Shown here: positions 37,981 to 45,626 of the stretch, piece after piece
Layout: every line of letters starts with the position of its first letter
How positions within the stretch are numbered: the stretch's first letter is position 1
Notes under the pieces: model-generated
Database searches by the model: none
Told to the model about the DNA's origin: nothing
The model's input: only the letters and a program-made list of their open reading frames with translations
Translations under genes and position numbers: made by a program
Source of the DNA: Pseudomonadota bacterium
Lineage (GTDB): Bacteria > Pseudomonadota > Alphaproteobacteria > UBA2136 > JASBTF01
NCBI GenBank assembly: GCA_030148545.1
Contig: JASBTF010000002.1
Coordinates: forward strand, 609,218-673,217
Direction: 5' to 3'
Length of the DNA: 64,000 nucleotides

Positions 37981-38238
37981 ATGAAACTCTTCTTTTGTAA
38001 GAAATGTAAAGATGTAGTGAATCTTTCACCAGAAGAACGCAAATGCGATTGTGGTGCTTCTAAGGGGCAATATATAGACCAGTTGCAGGCTACAATTTCT
38101 GGTCCTGCTGTTCCAATTGGTATTAATAATGCTTCTTTTTTGGCGGCTATACAAAAGCAGCCTCAAAATGGTGAAGGCTCTGAGTTTATTGCCTTTGTGA
38201 TACCAAAAGGTTGTAGCTCAGTTGTGCCATCAGCATAA
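37981..38238 (+). CDS. Small zinc-ribbon-like protein
   Basis: 85 residues. MKLFFCKKCKDVVNLSPEE then RKCDCGASKGQYID gives four Cys in CxxC...CxC spacing, probably a zinc knuckle. The C-terminus (SEFIAFVIPKGCSSVVPSA) has one more Cys. The start at 37981 has AAAGGAGAAGGGGAA before it; a longer frame from 37885 lacks such support. Function unknown. Confidence 0.8.
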   Translation: MKLFFCKKCKDVVNLSPEERKCDCGASKGQYIDQLQATISGPAVPIGINNASFLAAIQKQPQNGEGSEFIAFVIPKGCSSVVPSA

Positions 38239-38243
38239 AGCGA

Positions 38244-38267
38244 AAGCGCCCCATAGGGGCGCTTTTT
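38244..38267 (+). terminator. Intrinsic terminator after the zinc-ribbon gene
   Basis: AAAGCGCCCC-N2-GGGGCGCTTT followed by T residues. Confidence 0.85.
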
Positions 38268-38338
38268 GCGTTCATGAGGAAGAAGTGTGTTGGTGAGCGC
38301 TATGGTGTTTGCATCAACAAAGAGCGTATGAGCCAGCA

Positions 38339-38417
38339 ACTCATCGCGGAGGCGATGAGTTGCTGCGGGTCTAGGGTGTCCCTAGTGCCGAGCGGCGGCT
38401 TTGCCGACCGCGAGAGC
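38339..38417. repeat. Dispersed GC-rich repeat, second subtype
   Basis: A hairpin AACTCATCGC-N5-GCGATGAGTT is followed by GGGTCTAGGGTGTCCCTAGT and GCGGCGGCTTTGCCGACCGC. The last parts resemble the copy at 43779. Confidence 0.7.
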
Positions 38418-38429
38418 AAACTTAAACCC

Positions 38430-40250
38430 TTATGCAGCAGCTTTACGCATACGCTTACGGTCCTGTGTAGTCAGGCCTTTTTTACGTAGGCGAATGTGGT
38501 TTGGTGTTACTTCTACCAACTCATCATCTTCAATGTAGGTCAGGGCGGTTTCCAGGGTCATGGTACGTGGTGGGGTTAGCTTCACCGCTTCATCCTTACC
38601 ACTAGCACGTACGTTGGTGAGCTGCTTACCTTTAACGGGGTTTACTTCCAAGTCATCGGTTTTGGCGTTTTCACCAATAATCATGCCGTCGTAAACATCT
38701 TCAGCCGGGTTAATAAACATCACGCCGCGGTCTTCCAAGTTAAACAGTGCAAATGCAGCGGTTACACCGGGCACCATGCTCACCAGCACACCATTACGGC
38801 GGCCAGCCACGCTGCTCTTAATAGGGCCGTAGTGTTTAAACTGACGGCTCAAAATACCGGTACCACGCGTATCGGTGAGGAACTCGCTACGGTAACCAAT
38901 CATGCCGCGGCTTGGTGCTTCAAAAATCAGGCGTTGCTTACCATGGTGGTCAGCAATCATGTTTACCAACTCAGCTTTACGCAGGCCCATTTTCTCCATC
39001 ACGCTGCTGGCAAACTCTTCATCTACGTCCACCACAATTTCCTCGTAAGGCTCTTGGCGTTGGCCGTTTTCTTCCTTAAACACAACCTCAGGGCGGGAGA
39101 TAGAAAGTTCAAAACCTTCACGACGCATGGTTTCAATCAGCACGCTCAAGTGTAGCTCACCACGACCCATCACACGGAATGTTTCAGCGGTAGAGCCTTG
39201 CTCAACCACCAAACCAACATTAATTTCAGCTTCACGGGTCAGGCGGTCACCAATCTCGCGTGAGGTTAGCTTTTTACCATCTTGGCCCGATAGGGGTGAA
39301 TCGTTCACACCAAAGGTCATCCCAATGGTTGGTGGGTCAATTGCTACCGCAGGCAAGGCTGCTTCAATCTCAGGCGCGCCCACAGTGTGAGACACATAAG
39401 CCTCGCTCATGCCAGCAATAGCCACAATGTCACCAGCTTTAGCTTCTTCTACGGCTACTTTCTCTAGCCCTTTAAAGGTGTAGAGCTTAGCAATTTTACC
39501 GCGCTCAATTTCGTTACCATCACGGTCCATTGCTTTCAACGGCATGTTGAGCTTTGCCGTACCGCTGTGGATACGGCCAGTAATCACACGGCCCACGTAA
39601 GCATCGCGCTCAATAATGGTGGCCAGCATGCTGAACGGCGCATCAGTATCAGCATCAGGCGCTGGTACGTGCTTAAGCACCAAGTCTAGCAGGCTAAAGC
39701 AGTTGTCGGTTGGTGCGTTGTAGTCTTCAGCCACCCAACCATCACGACCTACAGCATACAGAATAGGGAAGTCGAGCTGCTCGTTGGTAGCACCCAAGCT
39801 ATCAAACAGGTCAAAAGTTTCGTCTACCACTTCTTCAGGGCGGGCGTCGCCACGGTCAATTTTGTTGATCACCAAAATAGGGCGCATGCCAAGCTTTAGC
39901 GCTTTACCCAGCACAAACTTAGTTTGTGGCATTGGGCCTTCAGCCGCATCCACCAGCAGAACCACACCATCTACCATGCCCAACACGCGCTCAACTTCAC
40001 CACCAAAGTCGGCGTGCCCTGGGGTATCTACAATGTTAATTTTGTGATCTTTATAGTTAATCGCCGTGGTTTTTGCCAAAATAGTAATGCCGCGCTCACG
40101 CTCAATATCACCGCTGTCCATGGCACGTTCATCCACTTTAGCGTGGCTATCAAAGGTGTTGGTTTGTTTCAGCAGGGCATCTACCAGAGTAGTTTTACCG
40201 TGGTCAACGTGGGCAATAATCGCAATATTACGCATTGGCTGGGTGGTCAT
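38430..40250 (-). CDS. typA: Translational GTPase TypA/BipA
   Basis: Ribosome-binding GTPase involved in ribosome assembly and stress adaptation. 606 residues. The G1 motif [10 protein letters not shown]2 RERGITI, G3 [16 protein letters not shown] and G4 NKIDR are clear, and the C-terminal part contains [19 protein letters not shown], diagnostic of TypA rather than EF-G or LepA. Normal length. Confidence 0.97.
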   Translation of the reverse strand: MTTQPMRNIAIIAHVDHGKTTLVDALLKQTNTFDSHAKVDERAMDSGDIERERGITILAKTTAINYKDHKINIVDTPGHADFGGEVERVLGMVDGVVLLVDAAEGPMPQTKFVLGKALKLGMRPILVINKIDRGDARPEEVVDETFDLFDSLGATNEQLDFPILYAVGRDGWVAEDYNAPTDNCFSLLDLVLKHVPAPDADTDAPFSMLATIIERDAYVGRVITGRIHSGTAKLNMPLKAMDRDGNEIERGKIAKLYTFKGLEKVAVEEAKAGDIVAIAGMSEAYVSHTVGAPEIEAALPAVAIDPPTIGMTFGVNDSPLSGQDGKKLTSREIGDRLTREAEINVGLVVEQGSTAETFRVMGRGELHLSVLIETMRREGFELSISRPEVVFKEENGQRQEPYEEIVVDVDEEFASSVMEKMGLRKAELVNMIADHHGKQRLIFEAPSRGMIGYRSEFLTDTRGTGILSRQFKHYGPIKSSVAGRRNGVLVSMVPGVTAAFALFNLEDRGVMFINPAEDVYDGMIIGENAKTDDLEVNPVKGKQLTNVRASGKDEAVKLTPPRTMTLETALTYIEDDELVEVTPNHIRLRKKGLTTQDRKRMRKAAA

Positions 40251-40313
40251 AATGGCGTTCTCTCAGTTAATTCAAGCGCCTTGTAACGTAGTTTGCATGC
40301 GATTACTAGTATT

Positions 40314-40343
40314 AAAAGCAAAAGCGCCCTATTTGAGGGCGCT
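40314..40343 (-). terminator. Intrinsic terminator of the minus-strand metal operon
   Basis: AGCGCCCT-N5-AGGGCGCT followed by TTTGCTTTT on the minus strand, between the MerT-like gene and typA. Confidence 0.8.
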
Positions 40344-40362
40344 GCATTAGTTTTAGCGTCGT

Positions 40363-40737
40363 TTAAATGAAGTACTTCGCGAGGAACGCAAAGAAGAACC
40401 CAACCAAGTACACAGCAATGGAGAAAATAGTAATCCCCATGCTAATACGCCGCAGGCGCATACAAGCCTTGGCTTGCTTTGGGTCCGCCGAGCAGGGTGC
40501 ATAGCGCTGGCGGTACTGCAACCAGCTCGCTGCTACTAACAACACCCCCGCAATGCTAAACACCCATACTTTATGCTCACTCAGCCATATTAGCTGTGGA
40601 AAGCTACTGGCAAGCCCTGCCATAACAGCGCCCATGCCAATGCTTACCAGCAGCGCTGGCAAAGCGCAGCACACCAATGTCCCTGCCGATGTAAATAACG
40701 ACAGGGTAGGTACTACCGTATCTTTCCAGCCGATCAT
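40363..40737 (-). CDS. MerT-like small membrane protein
   Basis: 124 residues with three or four membrane segments (about 12-40, 50-72, 92-118). TSAGTLVCCALPALLVSIG resembles the first helix of MerT, with its vicinal CC pair that binds a soft metal. A second Cys group is APCSADPKQAKAC. It overlaps the HMA gene by 4 nt (ATGA), so they work together, probably in metal import, export or transfer. The metal is not known; there is no merR or merA here. Confidence 0.8.
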   Translation of the reverse strand: MIGWKDTVVPTLSLFTSAGTLVCCALPALLVSIGMGAVMAGLASSFPQLIWLSEHKVWVFSIAGVLLVAASWLQYRQRYAPCSADPKQAKACMRLRRISMGITIFSIAVYLVGFFFAFLAKYFI

Positions 40738-41090
40738 GATGCTTTCCCACGGTGAATGGTCACCACATTATAGCCAGAATCTTGCACAAGTTTGGTGAGG
40801 GCAGCATCGTCCAGTGTTGTGCCATCAGCAAACCATACGCTCACCACTTTTTCGGTCAGGTCTACCTCAACATCTGCAATAGCATCGTTACGTTTAAATA
40901 CTTTTTGAATGGCCTGCGCACAAAAATCGCACACCAAACCATTCACATCAATGCGCACATCAGCTGCGGCAGTTTGTTCAATTACTGGTGTGTCTTCCAG
41001 CATTTCGCCAGCATGGCTATGCGTTTGAGCAAAGCTTGTTGTACTTAGCAAAGTTGCTAAAGTTAAGGTAAGTAGAGTTGTGTATTTCAT
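40734..41090 (-). CDS. Periplasmic heavy-metal-associated (HMA) domain protein
   Basis: 118 residues: signal peptide (MKYTTLLTLTLATLLSTTSFAQ), a His-containing linker (THSHAGEM), then an HMA fold with the metal-binding CDFC (in GLVCDFCAQAIQKVF). It resembles MerP, a periplasmic scavenger that passes metal to the membrane transporter. Second position of a minus-strand operon of at least four genes. Confidence 0.88.
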   Translation of the reverse strand: MKYTTLLTLTLATLLSTTSFAQTHSHAGEMLEDTPVIEQTAAADVRIDVNGLVCDFCAQAIQKVFKRNDAIADVEVDLTEKVVSVWFADGTTLDDAALTKLVQDSGYNVVTIHRGKAS

Positions 41091-41104
41091 TGTTATATCT
41101 CCTG

Positions 41105-41869
41105 TTAGAATCGTTGAATAAAATTAATTGTCATGCCGCCGTTAAGGTTGTTCCCCACCTCCAATAGCGATGAGCCTTTAAAAAATCGCACCAACGGCGT
41201 TGCCTCTATGGTGTCGGCGTCTTCTGGTGCATGGTCTACTTGCAGCATCAGCCACGTGTGTAAACCGCCAAACTCAGCAACATAGGGCGCAAACCCCAAC
41301 CGTGCCGATTGCTTGAACGAGGCATCCATATCACCCCCTTCAAACACACGGTTTTCGTAGCTGGCAAAGTAGCGCCGGTCTTCAATATCAGCGGCAATAC
41401 CTGTAAAGGCCGCAGCGTTTTGCTCGTCCTCGTTCGTGAGCACACCCACGCCAGATTTAAGATACACATTGGCTTGTGCATCAGGCATGTTCCAGCGCTT
41501 AACCAGGTTGTTCAGCTGCACACCACTAAAGGTCATGTCATCTTCACTAAAGTGAATGGCCTTACCACCAACGGAATACCGCGCTGTGGGTGAGTAGTGC
41601 ACATGCAGCGATGTTTCATCCTTGCTGTGCATTTGCATAGCTGTCCAACCCCCAGGGTAGGAGACAGGCCTCGCCTGTACCATCAACGGCAAAAGCGCTG
41701 ATGCAAGAGCAATGTATTTATAGCTGTTTCGAAAACAGCTATGCTCACGCTGTCTAGCGTGAGCCGCGTGTGAGCGAATTTGAAAACCACGCTTTTTAAA
41801 TTTGTGAGCGTAGCGCGACGATAAATATTTATTAAAAATATTTATCGGAGTTTTTGTATAAACTTTCAT
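41105..41869 (-). CDS. Predicted outer-membrane or exported protein carrying an in-frame palindrome insertion
   Basis: 254 residues from ATG 41869, which has AAGGA 8 nt before it. Residues 1-6 (MKVYTK) and 51-66 (KYIALASALLPLMVQA) together would make a normal signal peptide, but 44 residues encoded by a palindrome-rich DNA segment (41720-41847) lie between them. The mature part (YPGGWTAMQMHSKDETS, GVGVLTNEDEQ, then NLNGGMTINFIQRF at the end) looks like a small beta-barrel protein. The family is not recognised. It is in the metal operon, 14 nt before the HMA gene. Confidence 0.75.
   Translation of the reverse strand: MKVYTKTPINIFNKYLSSRYAHKFKKRGFQIRSHAAHARQREHSCFRNSYKYIALASALLPLMVQARPVSYPGGWTAMQMHSKDETSLHVHYSPTARYSVGGKAIHFSEDDMTFSGVQLNNLVKRWNMPDAQANVYLKSGVGVLTNEDEQNAAAFTGIAADIEDRRYFASYENRVFEGGDMDASFKQSARLGFAPYVAEFGGLHTWLMLQVDHAPEDADTIEATPLVRFFKGSSLLEVGNNLNGGMTINFIQRF
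41720..41847. repeat. Palindromic element inside a coding region
   Basis: 128 bp with ATAGCTGTTT-N3-AAACAGCTAT (41720-41742), GCTCACGCT-N4-AGCGTGAGC (41743-41764) and CGATAAATATTT-N5-AAATATTTATCG (41819-41847), all perfect. Between the second and third lie GTGAGCGAATTT and AAATTTGTGAGCG. It interrupts a signal-peptide coding region in frame, as Rickettsia palindromic elements do. Confidence 0.8.
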
Positions 41870-41940
41870 TAAGTTATTTCCTTGTTTTAACAATTTAATT
41901 AAATGCCGCAAACGCAGCAAAATGGGTGTTAAAACAAGGC

Positions 41941-42339
41941 TTAGCAGCGAATACGCTGGGTAGAGAGGTAAGTAAGCTGGTCAGCTTGGGCCGTGGCGTC
42001 ACGCCAAACAGGTGGCGCACGAGCAAGGCTGTTAGTGTTAGTAGCGCTGGCTACAGGCGCATCCAGCAACTCAATAGGAGTATCCGTTACCGCTTTTTTG
42101 AGCGGCACTTCGTTTGGTGCAGTACTCAGTGTACCAATGTCATCCGCGCATTCAGCTACGGAAATAACAGCACACTCTTGCTGCATAACATGGTTAGGGC
42201 AGGGCATGTCTGCATCGGCAGCCATGGTCATAACAGCTTGTGGCATAATGCACGGCGCTGCTTGCGCCACAACAGTGGTCGCCAGCATTAGCATGCCTAA
42301 CATCAAAGCCATAAACCGATTCACATCCTTATTATGCAC
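41941..42339 (-). CDS. Exported Cys-containing protein of the metal operon
   Basis: 132 residues. An N-terminal hydrophobic segment (MALMLGMLMLATTVVAQAA) is a signal peptide. The mature part has six cysteines, including MPCPNHVMQQEC and VAECADD, and Met/His residues that could bind copper, and ends LSTQRIRC. Not recognised. First gene of a minus-strand operon ending at 40363; the next gene starts 71 nt downstream. Confidence 0.7.
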   Translation of the reverse strand: MHNKDVNRFMALMLGMLMLATTVVAQAAPCIMPQAVMTMAADADMPCPNHVMQQECAVISVAECADDIGTLSTAPNEVPLKKAVTDTPIELLDAPVASATNTNSLARAPPVWRDATAQADQLTYLSTQRIRC

Positions 42340-42419
42340 CTACGCACAAATTGTTCAAGCTTGCTTGTGGTTTGGGTGCTTTTTGTTTATACACGTCGTT
42401 TCTAACAGAGGGTGTGTTC

Positions 42420-43685
42420 ATGTTTTTTTGTGGCTTGGATTTCGGTACGTCTAATTCTACCGTGGGTGTTTGGCAAAATGGTAAACCACAACTAGCCCCT
42501 TTGGAGGGCGATAAAACAGTATTGCCCAGTGCTATTTTCTTCGACACAGAGGAGCACCTGACCAGTTTTGGTCGCTTCGCCATGAGTGAGTATATCGATG
42601 GTGCAGAAGGCCGCTTAATGCGTGCGCTAAAAAGTGTGCTCGGCACCAGCCTAATCGACGATAAAACACGTGTTGGCAATAAATCGCTATCGTTTCAGGA
42701 AATCATTGGCGTGTTTATTGGCCACATGAAGCAAAAGGCCGAGGCTCATGTTGGGCAAAGCATTGAGCATGTGGTACTAGGTCGCCCCGTATTTTTTGTA
42801 GATAACAACCCCGAGGCTGATAAAAAAGCAGCAAATACGCTGGAAAGCATAGCGCGCCAGCAAGGGTTTAAGCATGTACAATTCCAGTATGAGCCTGTGG
42901 CAGCAGCGCTAGATTTTGAGCAAACAGTAACCAGTGAGAAAATAGCGCTGATTATTGATATTGGTGGCGGTACGTCAGATTTTTCCGTGGTGCGTGTATC
43001 GCCAGAAGGCCGCAATAAAGCCGACCGTTTTGATGATGTGCTTAGCAACACCGGTGTACATATTGGTGGTACCGATTTTGATAAAAAGCTCAGCTTAAAC
43101 ACAGTTATGCCAGAGCTAGGTTATGGCACATATTTGTACGATGAAATCAGCGAGCAAGATTTGGAGCTGCCCGCACTGTTTTATCGCGAGCTCGCCACCT
43201 GGCAGAAAATTAACTTTCTCTACACCACAGCCGTATTTAACGACGTGAAGGATATTCGCCGCACAGCGTACGAGAAAGAGAAGGTAGAGCGCCTCATGCG
43301 CATTCTAGAAGACAGAAAAGGCCATGCCCTAGCGTTGGAGGTGGAAGGTGGTAAAATTGCCCTTACTGAAAGCGAAACAGCTAAACTGAACCTTAGCTTT
43401 GCAGAGAAGGGTTTCAGCCTATCCATAGAGCGCCAACAGCTGCAAAATGCGATTGAGGCAGATATTCAAAGCCTACAGCACACTGTAACCGAAGCACTGC
43501 AGCAAGCAGGTGTAACCAGCAACCAGATTGATACAGTGTTCCTCACCGGTGGCTCTACCATGATCCCAGCCGTAAAAAACACACTGCTCAACATGCTCCC
43601 CAATGCCGAGACAATAGACGGCGATACCTTCGGCAGCATCGGCACCGGCCTCACGCTAGATGCCAAACGGCGGTTTGGTGGGTAA
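42420..43685 (+). CDS. Hsp70-family chaperone-like protein (YegD type)
   Basis: 421 residues. The actin-like ATPase fold is clear: GLDFGTSNSTVGV (phosphate 1), EPVAAALDFE (connect), IDIGGGTSDFSV (phosphate 2) and FLTGGSTMIPAV (adenosine). The protein stops after the nucleotide-binding domain, so it lacks the peptide-binding domain of DnaK, like E. coli YegD. It is divergent from the metal operon with about 80 bp between starts. The start at 42420 gives the family N-terminus. Confidence 0.9.
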   Translation: MFFCGLDFGTSNSTVGVWQNGKPQLAPLEGDKTVLPSAIFFDTEEHLTSFGRFAMSEYIDGAEGRLMRALKSVLGTSLIDDKTRVGNKSLSFQEIIGVFIGHMKQKAEAHVGQSIEHVVLGRPVFFVDNNPEADKKAANTLESIARQQGFKHVQFQYEPVAAALDFEQTVTSEKIALIIDIGGGTSDFSVVRVSPEGRNKADRFDDVLSNTGVHIGGTDFDKKLSLNTVMPELGYGTYLYDEISEQDLELPALFYRELATWQKINFLYTTAVFNDVKDIRRTAYEKEKVERLMRILEDRKGHALALEVEGGKIALTESETAKLNLSFAEKGFSLSIERQQLQNAIEADIQSLQHTVTEALQQAGVTSNQIDTVFLTGGSTMIPAVKNTLLNMLPNAETIDGDTFGSIGTGLTLDAKRRFGG

Positions 43686-43778
43686 ATTATTTACTAAAAT
43701 AATGTAACGGGAGTGATGGCGCGCGTGCTGCGCTCCACCCTACGGGCGTGGCCTCTCTTTCATCGGTTATGGAGATTT

Positions 43779-43866
43779 CGCCATCCCCAGCTCGCAGAGC
43801 GAGTGGGTTGGCGTGGGTCCAGGGGTATCCCTGGTGCCAATCGGCGGCTTTGCCGACCGATTGAGC
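43779..43866. repeat. Dispersed GC-rich repeat, second subtype
   Basis: CGCCATCCCCAGCTCGC, GAGTGGGTTGG, GGGTCCAGGGGTATCCCTGG, then AATCGGCGGCTTTGCCGACC-GATT. It belongs with copies at 37396, 38339 and 45547. The gap 43686-43882 contains nothing else recognisable. Confidence 0.75.
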
Positions 43867-43882
43867 AATCTAGATGACAATT

Positions 43883-43902
43883 AAAAAGCTCCCTCTGGGA
43901 GC
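43883..43902 (-). terminator. Intrinsic terminator of tmRNA
   Basis: GCTCCC-N3-GGGAGC followed by TTTTT on the minus strand, 9 nt after the tmRNA 3' end. Confidence 0.85.
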
Positions 43903-43910
43903 ATTTTAAT

Positions 43911-44335
43911 TGGTGGAGACGGCGGGAGTCGAACCCGCGTCCGCAATTTGTCGCAAGGTGGTCTTACATGCTTAGTTACTGGTGATACTGTGTGTTAGGC
44001 CAGCAACCCCCAACGCACACAGGTGCTCACAATGTAGAGTTTAAACCTTTGTGGGTGAGCACCACGCCAGCCGAGTCCGTCTAAAAATAACAGCTGATTA
44101 AGGCACAACGAACGATACCAAAGCCAGCCGTGGCGCCTAATTCAGGCTCCGAAACCAATCAGAGGTTCTGGATTAAGCAGCCATTGCCATTGGAGCAGCA
44201 GCGCGAGGCTGGAATGCTACAACGTTAGATGTTTTGTTTGCATCTATGGTTTTTGTCGTTTTTTAAGGCGGGGCGATCCCCTCCGCATGCACCGGTTTGC
44301 CTCGTTTCAAACCCCGTCGAAACCGTGACGTCCCC
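43911..44335 (-). ncRNA. ssrA: Transfer-messenger RNA (tmRNA), one-piece form
   Basis: 425 nt. The 5' end GGGGACG pairs with CGTCTCC before ACCA at the 3' end; the T arm GGGTTCGACTCCC precedes it. The tag frame (44241 to 44173) begins at resume codon GCA and encodes 22 residues: ANKTSNVVAF, then QPRAAA, then PMAMAA, and a TAA stop. Gene order is 5' acceptor half, tag, pseudoknot region, 3' acceptor half, so it is not circularly permuted. Ribosome rescue with SmpB. Confidence 0.95.
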
Positions 44336-44342
44336 AGTACGC

Positions 44343-44372
44343 TATATATGGCATATCACAAAAATTTTGCAA
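44343..44372 (-). promoter_or_regulatory. Probable promoter of tmRNA
   Basis: On the minus strand TTGCAA (44372-44367), 18 bp, TATATA (44348-44343), placing the start of transcription near the mature 5' end. Confidence 0.6.
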
Positions 44373-44419
44373 GTTACTTAGGTGTGCAAGAGTTCACACA
44401 TTGTCCCAACCTCTCATAC

Positions 44420-44452
44420 TGCCATCCCTAGCTTGCAGGGCGAGTAGGTTGA
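44420..44452. repeat. Dispersed GC-rich repeat, partial copy
   Basis: GCCATCCCTAGCTTGC and GGGCGAGTAGGTTG match the left part of the copy at 43779, without the GGCTTTGCCGAC part. The gap 44373-44558 has no gene. Confidence 0.55.
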
Positions 44453-44558
44453 AACAGGTGCGTTGCAGCTCACGCACAGCGTTATGCTGAACTTGTTTCA
44501 GCATCCAAGATATAAAACCTAAAACCCATGCGGTATCGTCGCATTCAAAACCTTAAGC

Positions 44559-44792
44559 CTAGTCAGCCTTTTGCGCTGCTAATTTACAGCTATGCCGTTT
44601 AAATTCTAATCCGCCACGTTTTCGTTCCCACAGCCAGTCGTGCACGGCAAACACCACAGTTTGTACCAAAGGCTCAATCAGCCCAATACCTACGGCCATG
44701 GCTAGGTTGCCAGTAATTGCATAAGCAACCGCAGTGGCCACAAAAAAGTGTGTAATGCCGTAGCTGGTCGTTTTTAAAGCCAGGCGGTTCAT
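44559..44792 (-). CDS. DUF2061 small membrane protein
   Basis: 77 residues. KTTSYGITHFFVATAVAYAITGNL and GIGLIEPLVQTVVFAVHDWLWER (each shown as parts: ALKTTSYGITHFF; IEPLVQTVVFAVHDWLW) match DUF2061 predicted membrane proteins, two helices. Function unknown. It is divergent from the gene at 45009. Confidence 0.88.
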   Translation of the reverse strand: MNRLALKTTSYGITHFFVATAVAYAITGNLAMAVGIGLIEPLVQTVVFAVHDWLWERKRGGLEFKRHSCKLAAQKAD

Positions 44793-44880
44793 AGTTAATT
44801 CCTATCAATAATTATATTTACATATATATTATGAATATATGCATAAGAAAAAGCCAGTAAAAGCTGACAAGTAGTAGGGG

Positions 44881-44908
44881 TTGTAAAAGCCATTTGTGGC
44901 GCTATATA
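44881..44908 (+). promoter_or_regulatory. Probable promoter of the 45009 gene
   Basis: TTGTAA (44881-44886), 16 bp, TATATA (44903-44908), giving a leader of about 95 nt. Confidence 0.5.
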
Positions 44909-44948
44909 TGTTGTAAGTAAAACTTAACGCGAAGCATTTTGGTCTCAA

Positions 44949-44974
44949 AAAAGGTCTCAATGCAGAGATCTTTT
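44949..44974 (+). promoter_or_regulatory. Leader hairpin resembling an attenuator
   Basis: AAAAGGTCTC-N6-GAGATCTTTT (one G-T pair) with TTTT at its 3' side, 35 nt before the gene. A second GGTCTC (44941-44946) can pair with the same GAGATC, and GCATT/AATGC brackets both, so alternative folds are possible. Confidence 0.45.
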
Positions 44975-45008
44975 GGCCTTTTACTGTCTAATCTCTGAGG
45001 AGATGGAT

Positions 45009-45452
45009 ATGTTTAAACTCTTCAAACTCTTTTTCAGCAAGCCTGACCAGGCACAACCTCAGCCACAGCGGGTATTTTACCGTGAGCCTGACCCAATTAT
45101 TGCAAGATCAGCAGGTTTATCAGTTCAAGAACTGCTGGATTTGATGATTGAAGATAGTGATTGGCTGAGGAAACATCTCACTTGGGATTGTGCCGATGAT
45201 AAGCTGGTCATTATTGGCATGGATGGTCTGAATATCAGGGGTAAACAGCTGGAATATCTGTGGCGTGAATATTGCCATGGCGATGATAATATTGGTCAAG
45301 GTTATCACGACCTGTATTGGAAGTCGCAAGATAGCCCAGCAGAACTGGTTGAGGCTGTGAACAAGGTAGGGCTTGAGCGTAGTTTCCGCTATGCGGCACA
45401 TCTCAACCCTCAGGTGGTGTACGAGCAGCGCCCGCTGCTGCAAGCTGCGTAA
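45009..45452 (+). CDS. Hypothetical protein, unrecognised
   Basis: 147 residues. No signal peptide. The first 25 residues are basic and Gln/Pro-rich; then a helical domain (GLSVQELLDLMIEDSDWLRK, LEYLWREYCHGDDNIG, YHDLYWKS). The ATG at 45009 was chosen because TGAGGAG precedes it at 6 nt; ATG at 45003 is an alternative. It is a single-gene unit with its own promoter, leader hairpin and terminator. Confidence 0.75.
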   Translation: MFKLFKLFFSKPDQAQPQPQRVFYREPDPIIARSAGLSVQELLDLMIEDSDWLRKHLTWDCADDKLVIIGMDGLNIRGKQLEYLWREYCHGDDNIGQGYHDLYWKSQDSPAELVEAVNKVGLERSFRYAAHLNPQVVYEQRPLLQAA

Positions 45453-45470
45453 TAACTTTGATATAAAAAT

Positions 45471-45507
45471 AAAAAAGGCCGGTGCAACACGCACCGGCCT
45501 TTTTTTA
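45471..45507 (+). terminator. Strong intrinsic terminator
   Basis: AAAAAAGGCCGGTGC-N5-GCACCGGCCTTTTTTT stem, 14 or more pairs. Confidence 0.92.
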
Positions 45508-45546
45508 GTTAGTGGTTATAAAGTTTAGCTAAATTAATGTGAGTAT

Positions 45547-45626
45547 CGCCATCCCAAGCTGCCTTCAGGCAGTTGGTTGGGTGCCCCCACTAGCGGTGCT
45601 GCGGCTTTGCCGACGGCGCTGCTATT
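45547..45626. repeat. Dispersed GC-rich repeat, full copy
   Basis: CGCCATCCCAAGCTGCC-TTCA-GGCAG, GGTTGGGTGCCCCCACTAGC, then GCTGCGGCTTTGCCGACGGC-GCTGCTAT. Nearly the same as the copy at 37396. Confidence 0.75.

Noticed and set aside
43911-44335. Permuted (two-piece) tmRNA
   Set aside because: The 5' and 3' acceptor strands are at the outer ends in normal order with CCA at the 3' end, so it is the one-piece form.
37277-45626. CRISPR array from the dispersed repeats
   Set aside because: Copies are irregularly spaced, differ in internal blocks and lack spacer units; no cas genes.
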